Source: Phenylobacterium sp. (GTDB lineage: Bacteria; Pseudomonadota; Alphaproteobacteria; Caulobacterales; Caulobacteraceae). Taken from it: a DNA stretch of 6,991 nt. Shown here in pieces: positions 1 to 6,279 of this stretch. Below the pieces are notes generated by a model. The model had not been told where the DNA came from and did not search any database. It worked only from the letters and a program-made list of their open reading frames with translations. Each line of letters begins with the position of its first letter. Position 1 is the first letter of the stretch. The stretch covers positions 1-6,991 of the forward strand of contig JAHUZY010000135.1 of assembly GCA_019264505.1 (NCBI GenBank), written 5' to 3'. Made by a program: the position numbers and the translations under genes.

Positions 1-759
1 CGGGAGAGCCTGGCCGACCTCTCCCGCCGCGCGCCGGTGATGGCGTTCAGCGCCTCGGGCGGCGGCCGGCCGGCCGGCGCCTATGGCGCGCCGACGCTCG
101 CCAGCGTGGCCCAGGGTGAAGCCCCGCCGCGCACACCGACCGAGCTCGAGAACCTGCGCCGCGGATCGGCCATCAACACCGCACGCGCCAAGGTCCTCGG
201 CGACCGCAGCTACATGATCCTCGCCGGCACGCAGATCCCGTGCGTCCTGCAGACGGCGATGGATTCTTCGCTCCCGGGCTACACCACCTGCATCATCCCG
301 CGCGACGTGTTCTCGGATAACGGCCGCGTCGTGCTGCTCGAGAAGGGCACCAAGGTCCTCGGCGAATACCGCGGCGGCATGCAGCGGGGCCAGCGCCGGC
401 TTTTCGTCCTCTGGACCCGGGCCGTGACGCCTCGTGGCGTGGCGATCGACCTGGCCTCCCCGGCGGCCGACTCGCTGGGCCGCTCGGGCTTTGGCGGCGA
501 CCTCGACAACCGCTTCTTCGAGCGGTTCGGCAGCGCGATCCTACTCTCGCTCGTTGACGACGGCGTCTACATCGCCGCCCAGGGCGACCAGCGCGACTTC
601 CAGAACACCGTACGCGTCCCCTCCGACATCGCCGGCATCGCCCTTCAGAACTCGATCAACCTCCCACCCATCCTGCGCAAGAACCAGGGCGAGGACGTGG
701 GGATCATGGTCGCCCAGGACTTCGATTTCTCCGACGTCTACGGGGTCAGCGCACGATGA
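1..759 (+). CDS. virB10: VirB10/TrbI-family T4SS protein, C-terminal part (5' end outside window)
   Basis: VirB10 bridges the inner and outer membranes of a type IV secretion system and opens the outer-membrane pore in response to ATP use by VirB11 and VirD4. The frame is open from base 1, so 252 residues of the C-terminal part are visible; the GTG at 37 is only an internal codon. The family pattern is clear: GTQIPCVLQTAM at about 76-87, a SSLPGYTTCIIPRDVF stretch, then GTKVLGEYRGGMQRGQRRLFVLWTR, then a D-x2-GRSGFGGDLDNRFFERFG region leading into the hydrophobic segment that forms the outer-membrane helices in VirB10. The end, LPPILRKNQGEDVGIMVAQD followed by FDFSDVY, matches the usual VirB10 terminus. 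The stop overlaps the virB11 start as ATGA, which implies translational coupling. Family assignment is firm. The N-terminal transmembrane helix and proline-rich linker lie upstream of the window. Confidence 0.94.
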   Translation, partial: RESLADLSRRAPVMAFSASGGGRPAGAYGAPTLASVAQGEAPPRTPTELENLRRGSAINTARAKVLGDRSYMILAGTQIPCVLQTAMDSSLPGYTTCIIPRDVFSDNGRVVLLEKGTKVLGEYRGGMQRGQRRLFVLWTRAVTPRGVAIDLASPAADSLGRSGFGGDLDNRFFERFGSAILLSLVDDGVYIAAQGDQRDFQNTVRVPSDIAGIALQNSINLPPILRKNQGEDVGIMVAQDFDFSDVYGVSAR

Positions 760-1763
760 ACGCGGACAGCTCCGTTCTCGTCCACTACCTGCAGCCGATC
801 CAGCGCCTGCTGGAGCCCGCGGACGTCACGGAGCTCGTCATCAACCGGCCGGGCGAAGTCGGCGTGGAGGGCCCCGGCGGCTGGCGCTGGCACGAACTGC
901 CGGACCTCACACCCGCCTGGCTCGCCACCCTCGCCAACGCCGCGGCCGCCTTCACGCGCCAGGACGTCAACGCCGAGATGCCGATCTGCTCGACGGTTCT
1001 CCCGCAGGGGGAGCGCTGCCAGATCGTGCTCCCGCCGGCCGTCCCGGCCGACAGCGTCTCGATCACCATCCGCAAGCCGTCCAGCGTCACATTCGGCATG
1101 GCGGACTTCACCCGAGCCGGACTTTTCGAGGCGGCCAAGGCGGCCACCGACGAGCTGGACGAGACGGAAGACGAGCTGCTGCGGCTGCGGGACGCCCGCA
1201 CCTGGCCGGCCTTCTTCGAGCTGGCCGTGCGCGCGAGGAAGAACATCCTGATCAGCGGCGCCACCGGATCGGGCAAGACGACCTTCAGCAAAGGCCTCAT
1301 CCAGCTCATTCCCGACCATGAGCGCCTGCTGACGATCGAAGACACCCGTGAGCTGACGGTCCCGCATCGCAACGTCGTCCACCTCATCTATTCGAAGGAT
1401 CAGCAAGGGCTTGCGAAGGTCGGGCCCAAGCAGCTGCTCGAAAGCGCCCTGCGGATGCGGCCGGACCGGATCCTGCTGCAGGAGCTACGGGACGGAAGCG
1501 CCTTCTTCTATCTCCGCAATGTGAACTCGGGCCACCCCGGCTCGATCACCACGGTTCACGCCGATTCCGCCTCCCTCGCCTTCGAGCAACTCACCCTCCT
1601 CGTGAAGGAATCCGAGGGCGGCCGCGACTTGGGCCGCGAAGACATTCGCAGCCTCCTCCACCTGCTCGTCGACGTCGTCGTGCAGATGAAGAAGGTCGAC
1701 GGCCGCTTCCGGATGACGGAGCTCTACTATGACCCCCTTCGCAAGCGCCACGCCGGCCGGTAA
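756..1763 (+). CDS. virB11: VirB11 T4SS traffic ATPase
   Basis: This is a hexameric cytoplasmic ATPase of the VirB11/PilT secretion superfamily, docked at the inner-membrane base of the T4SS and needed for pilus assembly and substrate transfer. At 335 residues it has the usual family length. The N-terminal domain (about 1-120) carries the typical DVTELVINRPGEV and SITIRKPS stretches. The C-terminal RecA-like domain has Walker A GATGSGKT at 168-175 (Lys174), an Asp-box IEDTREL with Glu195 and Asp196, a Walker B-type segment DRILLQELRD with Glu243, and the His-box GHPGSITTVHA at 259-269. All key residues are present, so the enzyme looks active. The ATG at 756 overlaps the virB10 stop by 4 nt and has no strong ribosome-binding site, so translation is probably coupled to virB10. 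Its 3' end overlaps virD4 by 35 nt. Confidence 0.97.
   Translation: MNADSSVLVHYLQPIQRLLEPADVTELVINRPGEVGVEGPGGWRWHELPDLTPAWLATLANAAAAFTRQDVNAEMPICSTVLPQGERCQIVLPPAVPADSVSITIRKPSSVTFGMADFTRAGLFEAAKAATDELDETEDELLRLRDARTWPAFFELAVRARKNILISGATGSGKTTFSKGLIQLIPDHERLLTIEDTRELTVPHRNVVHLIYSKDQQGLAKVGPKQLLESALRMRPDRILLQELRDGSAFFYLRNVNSGHPGSITTVHADSASLAFEQLTLLVKESEGGRDLGREDIRSLLHLLVDVVVQMKKVDGRFRMTELYYDPLRKRHAGR
1718..1721 (+). promoter_or_regulatory. Shine-Dalgarno of virD4, inside virB11
   Basis: GGAG lies 7 nt before the ATG at 1729, within the last codons of virB11. It supports that ATG as the true virD4 start despite the 35-nt overlap. Confidence 0.7.
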
Positions 1764-3684
1764 GGCCGGCATCATCGCGGCCGTCGCCGCTCTCCTCGTC
1801 CTGCTGTGGGCGATGTTGACGATGGTCGGAACGCTCGCCGGAATCGGCAGGCTCGGCGCCAACGTGGACTATGTGGCCGTCCCGGGATGGCTGTGGACCT
1901 ATCGCGCCCATCCCCAGGTGCAGCTTTGGTTCAAGGTCGCGGCCCTGGGCTCCGGCGGGCTCATCTTGGCGCTCGGCGTCCTGGCGGTCCTGCGGATTCG
2001 CCGGCCGCTTCACGGCGCCGCCCGCTGGGCGACCGAAGCGGAAATCATCCGCGAGGGCCTGCGCGCCAAGAAGGGGATCATCCTCGGCCGCAAGGGCTCG
2101 GGCTACCTGACGTTCGGCGGCGCGGAGCATGTGATGCTCTATGCGCCGACGCGCACCGGCAAGGGCGTCGGCGTCGTCATCCCGAATCTCCTCAACTGGC
2201 CCGACTCCGTCGTGGTCCTGGACATCAAGAAGGAGAACTGGGCGGCCAGCGCCGGCTTCCGGGCCGCGCACGGCCAGAAGGTCGTCATGTTCGATCCCCT
2301 CGACCCCGAGGGCCGAACCGCGCGGTACAACCCCTTGGGCTGGATCGATCGGCGCAACAGCGTCGAGGTCCTGGACGAGCTGCAGAAGCTCGCGACCATG
2401 TTGTTTCCGGCGCCGGACAAGACCGACCCGTTCTGGGCCGAGGCGGCGCGCACCGGCTTTCTTGGCGTCGGCGCCTATGTCGCCGAGACCCCCGACCTGG
2501 CCTTCACCATCGGGGAAATCTACCGCCAGCTCACCACGGGCAACCCGAAGGCCAAGTTTCCGGCCTTGATCGACGCCCGCGCCAAGAGCCCCGCCCCACT
2601 CTCGCGCGGCTGCGTCAACGCCCTGAACGACTTCTGCACGGCGTCGGACAACACCTTCGCCGGGATTAGGCAGACCATCACCTCGCGCATGAATCTCTGG
2701 CTCAATCTGCGCGTGGACGCCGCGACGAGCGCCAGCGACTTCGACCTGCGCGAGCTGCGCACCAGGCGCACCTCGATCTATCTGGGCGTCACCCCGGACA
2801 ACATGGCCCGCGTCGCGCCCCTCTATAACCTCTTCTTCCAGCAGCTCGTGGACCTGAACACCCGCGAGCTGCCGGGCCGCGACCGCCATCCGCTACAGCT
2901 GCTTGTCCTGCTCGACGAATTCGCCCGCCTCGGCCATGCCACGGTCATCGCCAAGGGTTTCTCCTACGTGGCCGGCTATGGCCTGCGCCTCCTGCCCGTG
3001 ATCCAGAGCCCGTCCCAGCTCCGGGCCGAATACGGATCGGACGTGGCCGACGAGATCATGACCAACTGCGGCGTCGAAGTGGTCTTCACCCCCAAGGAGC
3101 TGAAGGTCGCCCAGGACCTCTCCGAGCGCCTGGGCTACTACACCTATGAGGGCCGCTCGAAGAGCCGTCCCACATTCGTCGGCGCCGGCAAGTGGACCAC
3201 GACCGCTTCGGAACAGCGCCGCGCGCTGATGCTGCCCCAAGAGCTACTGCAGATGAGCCGAAACGCGCTGATTGTCCTGCGCGGCGGCATCCCCCCGATC
3301 AAGGGGAGCAAGATCTACTTCTTCAACAACGCCGATTTCACCAAGCGGGTCCTGCCGCCGCCCGTGGTCCCCGCCCTCCCGGATGTCGCCGGCCCGGGCC
3401 CGGGCAGCAGCGGCGAGGCAGATCGCCTCGACGTCATGGCGGCGGACCTGGCCGCGCTCACCCGCACGGTCGGCGAGATCCACGCGCGCATTGTTCAGCG
3501 ACCGCTCACCGAGGCCGAGGCCGCCGGCGAGACCGAGCTCAACATGGAGGCCATTTCCCTGGAGCTGGACTCCGTCGACCTGGACGACCTCCCCGCCAGG
3601 GCCACGGAGGAACAATCCCAGGAGTGGATCGACCGCTACATCAACTCGGGCCTGCTGCTCGAGACCGAAGCTATCGAACGCTGA
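1729..3684 (+). CDS. virD4: VirD4 type IV coupling protein (conjugative ATPase)
   Basis: VirD4 is the inner-membrane coupling protein that recognises the relaxosome or effector substrates and hands them to the T4SS channel. At 651 residues it is full length for the VirD4/TraG family. Two N-terminal membrane helices are visible at about 14-36 and 70-88, with a short periplasmic loop between. The soluble domain has Walker A APTRTGKGVG (Lys145), followed by NLLNWPDSVVVLDIKKENW as in typical VirD4 proteins. Walker B is LLVLLDEFARLG with Asp396 and Glu397. The tail beyond about residue 545 is proline- and then acid-rich (LELDSVDLDDLPA) and may be a substrate-recognition extension; this last point is inference. 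The ATG at 1729 has GGAG 7 nt upstream. The gene overlaps virB11 by 35 nt and is followed after 18 nt by the LPD7 gene. Confidence 0.97.
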   Translation: MTPFASATPAGKAGIIAAVAALLVLLWAMLTMVGTLAGIGRLGANVDYVAVPGWLWTYRAHPQVQLWFKVAALGSGGLILALGVLAVLRIRRPLHGAARWATEAEIIREGLRAKKGIILGRKGSGYLTFGGAEHVMLYAPTRTGKGVGVVIPNLLNWPDSVVVLDIKKENWAASAGFRAAHGQKVVMFDPLDPEGRTARYNPLGWIDRRNSVEVLDELQKLATMLFPAPDKTDPFWAEAARTGFLGVGAYVAETPDLAFTIGEIYRQLTTGNPKAKFPALIDARAKSPAPLSRGCVNALNDFCTASDNTFAGIRQTITSRMNLWLNLRVDAATSASDFDLRELRTRRTSIYLGVTPDNMARVAPLYNLFFQQLVDLNTRELPGRDRHPLQLLVLLDEFARLGHATVIAKGFSYVAGYGLRLLPVIQSPSQLRAEYGSDVADEIMTNCGVEVVFTPKELKVAQDLSERLGYYTYEGRSKSRPTFVGAGKWTTTASEQRRALMLPQELLQMSRNALIVLRGGIPPIKGSKIYFFNNADFTKRVLPPPVVPALPDVAGPGPGSSGEADRLDVMAADLAALTRTVGEIHARIVQRPLTEAEAAGETELNMEAISLELDSVDLDDLPARATEEQSQEWIDRYINSGLLLETEAIER

Positions 3685-3690
3685 CCGTAG

Positions 3691-3696
3691 AGGAGG
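3691..3696 (+). promoter_or_regulatory. Strong Shine-Dalgarno of the LPD7-domain gene
   Basis: A perfect AGGAGG lies 6 nt before the ATG at 3703, in the 18-nt gap after virD4. It is the strongest ribosome-binding site in the window, suggesting that this protein is made in quantity relative to its coupled neighbours. Confidence 0.8.
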
Positions 3697-3702
3697 CCGC
3701 CC

Positions 3703-5043
3703 ATGGCCGACGAAACCGATGCTGGCGCCGACCCCGCGCCGACCCCTCCCCCGCCTCACACCGCCGCGGCGGCCCGGCCTGAGCCCCGTAGGAGGCCAGA
3801 GGAAGAGGACCGTGACGCGCCGGAAAACACCGTCTCGCCGGTGTTGGAACGCACGGCCGAACCCGTCGCCGGCGCAGCCGTCGAGCCGCCCTCACGGCCC
3901 CGCGCTGAGAGGGCGGAGGCCTCCCCTCAGCCGGCCAATGAAAACCAGCCGGAGCGGTTCTCGGTCGAGCGGGGCGACGTCCCCGACGCCATCAAGCGCC
4001 GCTATTACTCGGAGGAGCCGCAGTTCACCGCCGACGTCCGCTTCTTCACCGATGCGAAGAGCGACCAGCCCGCCTTCCGCGACGCCGGCGGCAAGTTGAC
4101 GGCGCGCGACAACTCTCCCGACATCGTCCGCGACCTTGTCGCAATCGCCGAGCACCGCGGCTGGAAGGGCATCGAGGTCCGCGGCGACGACGACTTCCGG
4201 CGGGCTGTTTGGCTCGAAGCCCGCACCGCCGGCCTCAAGGTGCGCGGCTACAAGCCCACGGAACGCGACCTGCAGGAGCTGGCGCGTCACCAGGACGCCA
4301 GGGACGTCAATTCGATCGCGCCGGCCAAGGAACGCGCCCGGGCCGCGGAGGAGCCCCAGGACCGAGCGGGACCGGCGAGCGAAGCGCCCGCTTTGTGGGC
4401 CAAGCCGCCTCGCATCGACTACGACAAGGGCGTCACAGGCAGGCTCCTGGAGAGCGGGGAAAGCCCCTACAAGCACCGCTCCGGTCAGGAGCTCACGCCG
4501 TTCGTGCGCGTGGAACAGAAGGACGGCCGTCAGGTGGAAGTCTGGGGCGTAGGCCTTCCCGCGGCCCTGCAGCGCTCCGGCGCTCAGGTCGGCGACGAGA
4601 TCACCCTTCGTCGCGACGGCGTGGAGCGCGTCGCCCGCACGTTCGAGGTGCGCGACAAGGAAACCGGCGAGCTCAGCCTTCAGCAGCGCCAAGTGCCCCG
4701 CAATCGTTGGACCATTGAGGCTGAACGCTTCCGGGCCGCCACGCCGGCCGAAGCGGCCCGCGACCCGGACCTTCGCGACGCTCAGAGCCGCCTTGCCGTC
4801 GTCGCCGCTGTGGTCAAGGACCGCCACCCGGACCCGGCGGTGCAGGAGCGGCTGATTGCCGGCGCCAAGGAGAAGATCGCCGGCCATATCGAGCACGGGG
4901 CCCGTTTCGCGCCCGCCCAGATCCGTGAGCCCGTCGCCGAGAAAGAGCGGCCCGCCCCCGAACGCGCACCCGCGGCAGAAGCCGCGCGCGGGGCGCAGCC
5001 GGACCCCACAAAGCCCGGTCCCGAGCGTACGCGGAGCCGTTGA
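3703..5043 (+). CDS. LPD7-domain protein, relaxase/primase-associated C-terminal module without a catalytic domain
   Basis: This 446-residue protein has three parts. Residues 1 to about 83 are rich in Pro, Ala, Glu and Arg and probably disordered. Residues about 84-195 resemble LPD7 (large polyvalent protein-associated domain 7): QFTADVRFFTD, AFRDAGGKLTARDNSPDIVR, HRGWKGIEVRGDDDFRRAVW and GLKVRGYKPTE. After a charged linker, residues about 237-340 (GVTGRLLESGESPYKHR, VWGVGLPAAL, GAQVGDEITLRRDGVE, NRWTIEAE) resemble the segment that often follows LPD7 in large conjugative relaxases and TraC-type primases. I see no relaxase HUH motif, no TOPRIM domain and no helicase, so this looks like the accessory part as a separate protein. 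Its place directly after virD4 suggests a role in DNA processing or loading during transfer (inference). The stop overlaps the next start as TGATG. The domain call rests on remembered family patterns. Confidence 0.78.
   Translation: MADETDAGADPAPTPPPPHTAAAARPEPRRRPEEEDRDAPENTVSPVLERTAEPVAGAAVEPPSRPRAERAEASPQPANENQPERFSVERGDVPDAIKRRYYSEEPQFTADVRFFTDAKSDQPAFRDAGGKLTARDNSPDIVRDLVAIAEHRGWKGIEVRGDDDFRRAVWLEARTAGLKVRGYKPTERDLQELARHQDARDVNSIAPAKERARAAEEPQDRAGPASEAPALWAKPPRIDYDKGVTGRLLESGESPYKHRSGQELTPFVRVEQKDGRQVEVWGVGLPAALQRSGAQVGDEITLRRDGVERVARTFEVRDKETGELSLQQRQVPRNRWTIEAERFRAATPAEAARDPDLRDAQSRLAVVAAVVKDRHPDPAVQERLIAGAKEKIAGHIEHGARFAPAQIREPVAEKERPAPERAPAAEAARGAQPDPTKPGPERTRSR
5033..5036 (+). promoter_or_regulatory. 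Shine-Dalgarno of the XRE regulator gene
   Basis: GGAG lies 6 nt before the ATG at 5043, inside the last codons of the LPD7 gene. It favours this ATG over the TTG at 5040 and over the in-frame GTG codons at 5121 and 5127. Confidence 0.6.
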
Positions 5044-5492
5044 TGTCGCCCCCCTCGCGGCCCGACGGGCCGACGGGCGAGTTTGTTCATACAAACACCC
5101 CTCAGCCGCACCCCTTCGATGTGGCCGTGGGACGCCGGCTCCGTATGGCGCGCAAGGCCCGCAGCCTCAGCCAGGGCCAGCTCGCCCAAAGCCTCGGCCT
5201 GTCCAGCCACCAACAGGTCCAGAAGTACGAGCAGGGCGCGAACCGGATATCCGCGTCGAGTCTTGCCAAGGCCGCCATCTGCCTCGGCGTGCCCATCGAC
5301 TATTTCTTCGTCGACGTGGAGGGCATGCCCCTGCCAGCCAAGGGCGCGGCCGATCCGATCGCCGAGGAGTTGGCCGCGGATCCTCGCGCCATCGCCCTGC
5401 TTCAGGCTTGGCGCAGCCTTCCGGTCGCCAAGCGCAACTTCTTCGCCGATCTCATCCGATCCGCCGCTCAGGAGCCTGGCGATGCCGAATGA
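5043..5492 (+). CDS. XRE-family helix-turn-helix transcriptional regulator
   Basis: This 149-residue protein has one Cro/C1-type HTH domain at about residues 30-89. It begins GRRLRMARKARSLSQGQLAQ and continues SLGLSSHQQVQKYEQGANRI with the closing LGVPIDYFF helix. The SQGQLA and QQVQKYEQGANRIS stretches are the two helices of the DNA-binding motif and its recognition region, and match the short regulators common in alphaproteobacteria. A basic, weakly conserved leader of about 29 residues precedes it. The roughly 60-residue tail (DPIAEELAADPRAIALLQAW) probably mediates dimerisation. The start overlaps the LPD7 stop as TGATG. An inverted repeat inside the leader could be its own operator. If the leader is not translated, the start would be the GTG at 5121 or 5127, but neither has a clear ribosome-binding site. 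A likely role is control of the transfer operon or of the next gene. Confidence 0.92.
   Translation: MSPPSRPDGPTGEFVHTNTPQPHPFDVAVGRRLRMARKARSLSQGQLAQSLGLSSHQQVQKYEQGANRISASSLAKAAICLGVPIDYFFVDVEGMPLPAKGAADPIAEELAADPRAIALLQAWRSLPVAKRNFFADLIRSAAQEPGDAE
5081..5096 (+). promoter_or_regulatory. Perfect 6-4-6 inverted repeat, candidate XRE operator
   Basis: GTTTGT-TCAT-ACAAAC is a perfect dyad with 6-bp arms and a 4-bp spacer, and it is AT-rich inside very GC-rich DNA. It sits 38 nt inside the XRE regulator gene. Size and symmetry fit a site for a dimeric Cro/C1-type repressor, so autoregulation is plausible. I saw no second copy in the window. Binding is inferred only. Confidence 0.45.
5470..5474 (+). 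promoter_or_regulatory. Shine-Dalgarno that sets the start of the HEPN-like gene
   Basis: AGGAG lies 7 nt before the ATG at 5482, within the end of the XRE gene. It identifies 5482 as the true start. The same frame is open back to 5083, but that upstream part overlaps the HTH gene and looks non-coding. Confidence 0.75.
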
Positions 5493-5940
5493 TCGAACCC
5501 TGGCCCCTCTGTTCCTCAGTCGCGGCGCGCGCTTCGTCGAGGCCGGCCGCTGGGCCCAGGCCCGCGGCTTCTCTGACGAGCTGGTTCTGTCGCAAATTTG
5601 CTGGGGCCTGGAGCTGGCGCTGAAAGCCAATCTCCTCGCCCAGGGCTGCACCGACAATCACAACCGCCGAGCCCACCGCCATGACCTGATCAAGGCCAGC
5701 TTCGCCGCTCAGCAGCTGGGGTTGCCCCTCGGCCGGCCCATGGAATGGCTGCTCGCCGACGTCGGCCCCTTTGCGCGCCGGCACGCCATTCCAGAAGCCC
5801 TGGCGCGCCGCCCGGACCTTCTGGCCCGGCACGGCGCTTTGGAGCTGGCGGAGGACTTCGTCCGTCGCGTACGCCGCAGTCTCATGGGCCAGGACGCGTC
5901 CGCGACGCCCTCCCCCACCCTGCTCTTCTACCCCGGCTGA
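5482..5940 (+). CDS. Small HEPN-like protein paired with the XRE regulator
   Basis: This 152-residue, largely helical and arginine-rich protein has no membrane segment. The central segment QICWGLELALKANLLAQG (38-55) followed by HRHDL (65-69) resembles the LELALKALL...G...HDL core of HEPN-domain proteins, a family that includes RNases, toxins and defence nucleases. The stretch RRAHRH gives an R-x4-H arrangement (Arg62 or nearby, His67), which is the spacing of the HEPN catalytic motif, although its position early in the fold makes catalysis uncertain. VGPFARRHAIPE (about 93-104) resembles the later part of the domain. The gene overlaps the XRE gene by 11 nt and has a strong ribosome-binding site, so the two are co-expressed. 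A regulator-effector or toxin-antitoxin-like pair is possible; a non-catalytic HEPN is equally possible. That the gene is real is well supported; the family call is tentative. Confidence 0.6.
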   Translation: MPNDRTLAPLFLSRGARFVEAGRWAQARGFSDELVLSQICWGLELALKANLLAQGCTDNHNRRAHRHDLIKASFAAQQLGLPLGRPMEWLLADVGPFARRHAIPEALARRPDLLARHGALELAEDFVRRVRRSLMGQDASATPSPTLLFYPG

Positions 5941-5987
5941 GCGGCCATGCCGGACCACCGGAATCGGCCTAGCCTGCGATCGACTGC

Positions 5988-5991
5988 GGAG
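5988..5991 (+). promoter_or_regulatory. Shine-Dalgarno that sets the start of the 83-residue gene
   Basis: GGAG lies 6 nt before the ATG at 5998. The upstream in-frame ATGs at 5947 and 5992 have no comparable site, so 5998 is preferred. The 57 nt between the HEPN-like stop and this ATG hold no promoter or terminator that I can recognise. Confidence 0.6.
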
Positions 5992-5997
5992 ATGCCC

Positions 5998-6249
5998 ATG
6001 GCCGACGCTGAGGACTTTCTGCCCACCGGCTACACCCCGACCGTAGAGCTAATGGTCGAAAAGGCCAAGTGCCCCGAGTGTGGCCTCAAGAGCTTCGAGG
6101 ACGTACGGGCCTGGGCCAACGCCCACGTCCGGGCCACGGGCCACCCGGTCGCCCTCACCTTCCTCTACGATGTCCGCGACGAACATTGGCTCGAGCGCTT
6201 CCCTTACGAGCGCCAGGCCGAAATCGAGAACCTCCGTCGCCGCCCATAG
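5998..6249 (+). CDS. Small protein with a possible C2H2-type zinc site
   Basis: I do not recognise this 83-residue protein as a named family. It begins MADAEDFLPTGYTPTVELMV and contains CPECG at 25-29, followed by HVRATGH at 43-49, giving the spacing C-x2-C-x14-H-x5-H. This is close to a classical C2H2 zinc finger, with Cys25, Cys28, His43 and His49 as candidate ligands. The tail is acidic and then basic (DEHWLERFPYERQAEIENLRRR). A metal-stabilised nucleic-acid- or protein-binding role is possible but unproven. The ATG at 5998 is chosen for its ribosome-binding site; the ATG at 5947 would give 100 residues with an unremarkable extension. The TAG stop is followed directly by GTG in the same frame, and the next gene starts 30 nt later. 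Confidence 0.7.
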   Translation: MADAEDFLPTGYTPTVELMVEKAKCPECGLKSFEDVRAWANAHVRATGHPVALTFLYDVRDEHWLERFPYERQAEIENLRRRP

Positions 6250-6279
6250 GTGACCAATGATGGGAAGGCGCATTCGCCC

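Noticed and set aside
37..39. GTG at 37 as a start codon of virB10
   Set aside because: The frame is open to base 1 and the visible protein lacks the N-terminal membrane helix of VirB10, so the gene begins upstream of the window.
434..1321. Open frame of 295 codons on the plus strand spanning the virB10-virB11 junction
   Set aside because: The product is a low-complexity Arg/Ala/Ser/Pro sequence out of frame with VirB10 and VirB11, both certain.
1591..2889. Open frame of 432 codons on the minus strand opposite virB11 and virD4
   Set aside because: It lies wholly antisense to two firmly identified genes; long antisense frames are expected in GC-rich coding DNA and the translation shows no recognisable domain.
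5058..5072. GC-rich hairpin CGGCCC-GAC-GGGCCG near the start of the XRE gene
   Set aside because: It is short, within coding sequence, and has no T tract; such stems arise often by chance at this base composition. It could still affect translation, but I cannot support that.
3892..5094. Open frame of 400 codons on the minus strand opposite the LPD7 gene
   Set aside because: It is antisense to a gene with clear domains and an ideal ribosome-binding site; composition-driven shadow.
5083..5481. Upstream extension of the HEPN-like frame to an ATG at 5083
   Set aside because: It overlaps the XRE domain in another frame and reads as an Arg/Ser/Pro shadow; AGGAG before 5482 defines the real start.
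5941..5997. Possible terminator or promoter between the HEPN-like gene and the 83-residue gene
   Set aside because: Only small CCGG/GGCC palindromes are present, with no stable stem plus T tract and no recognisable -35/-10 pair.
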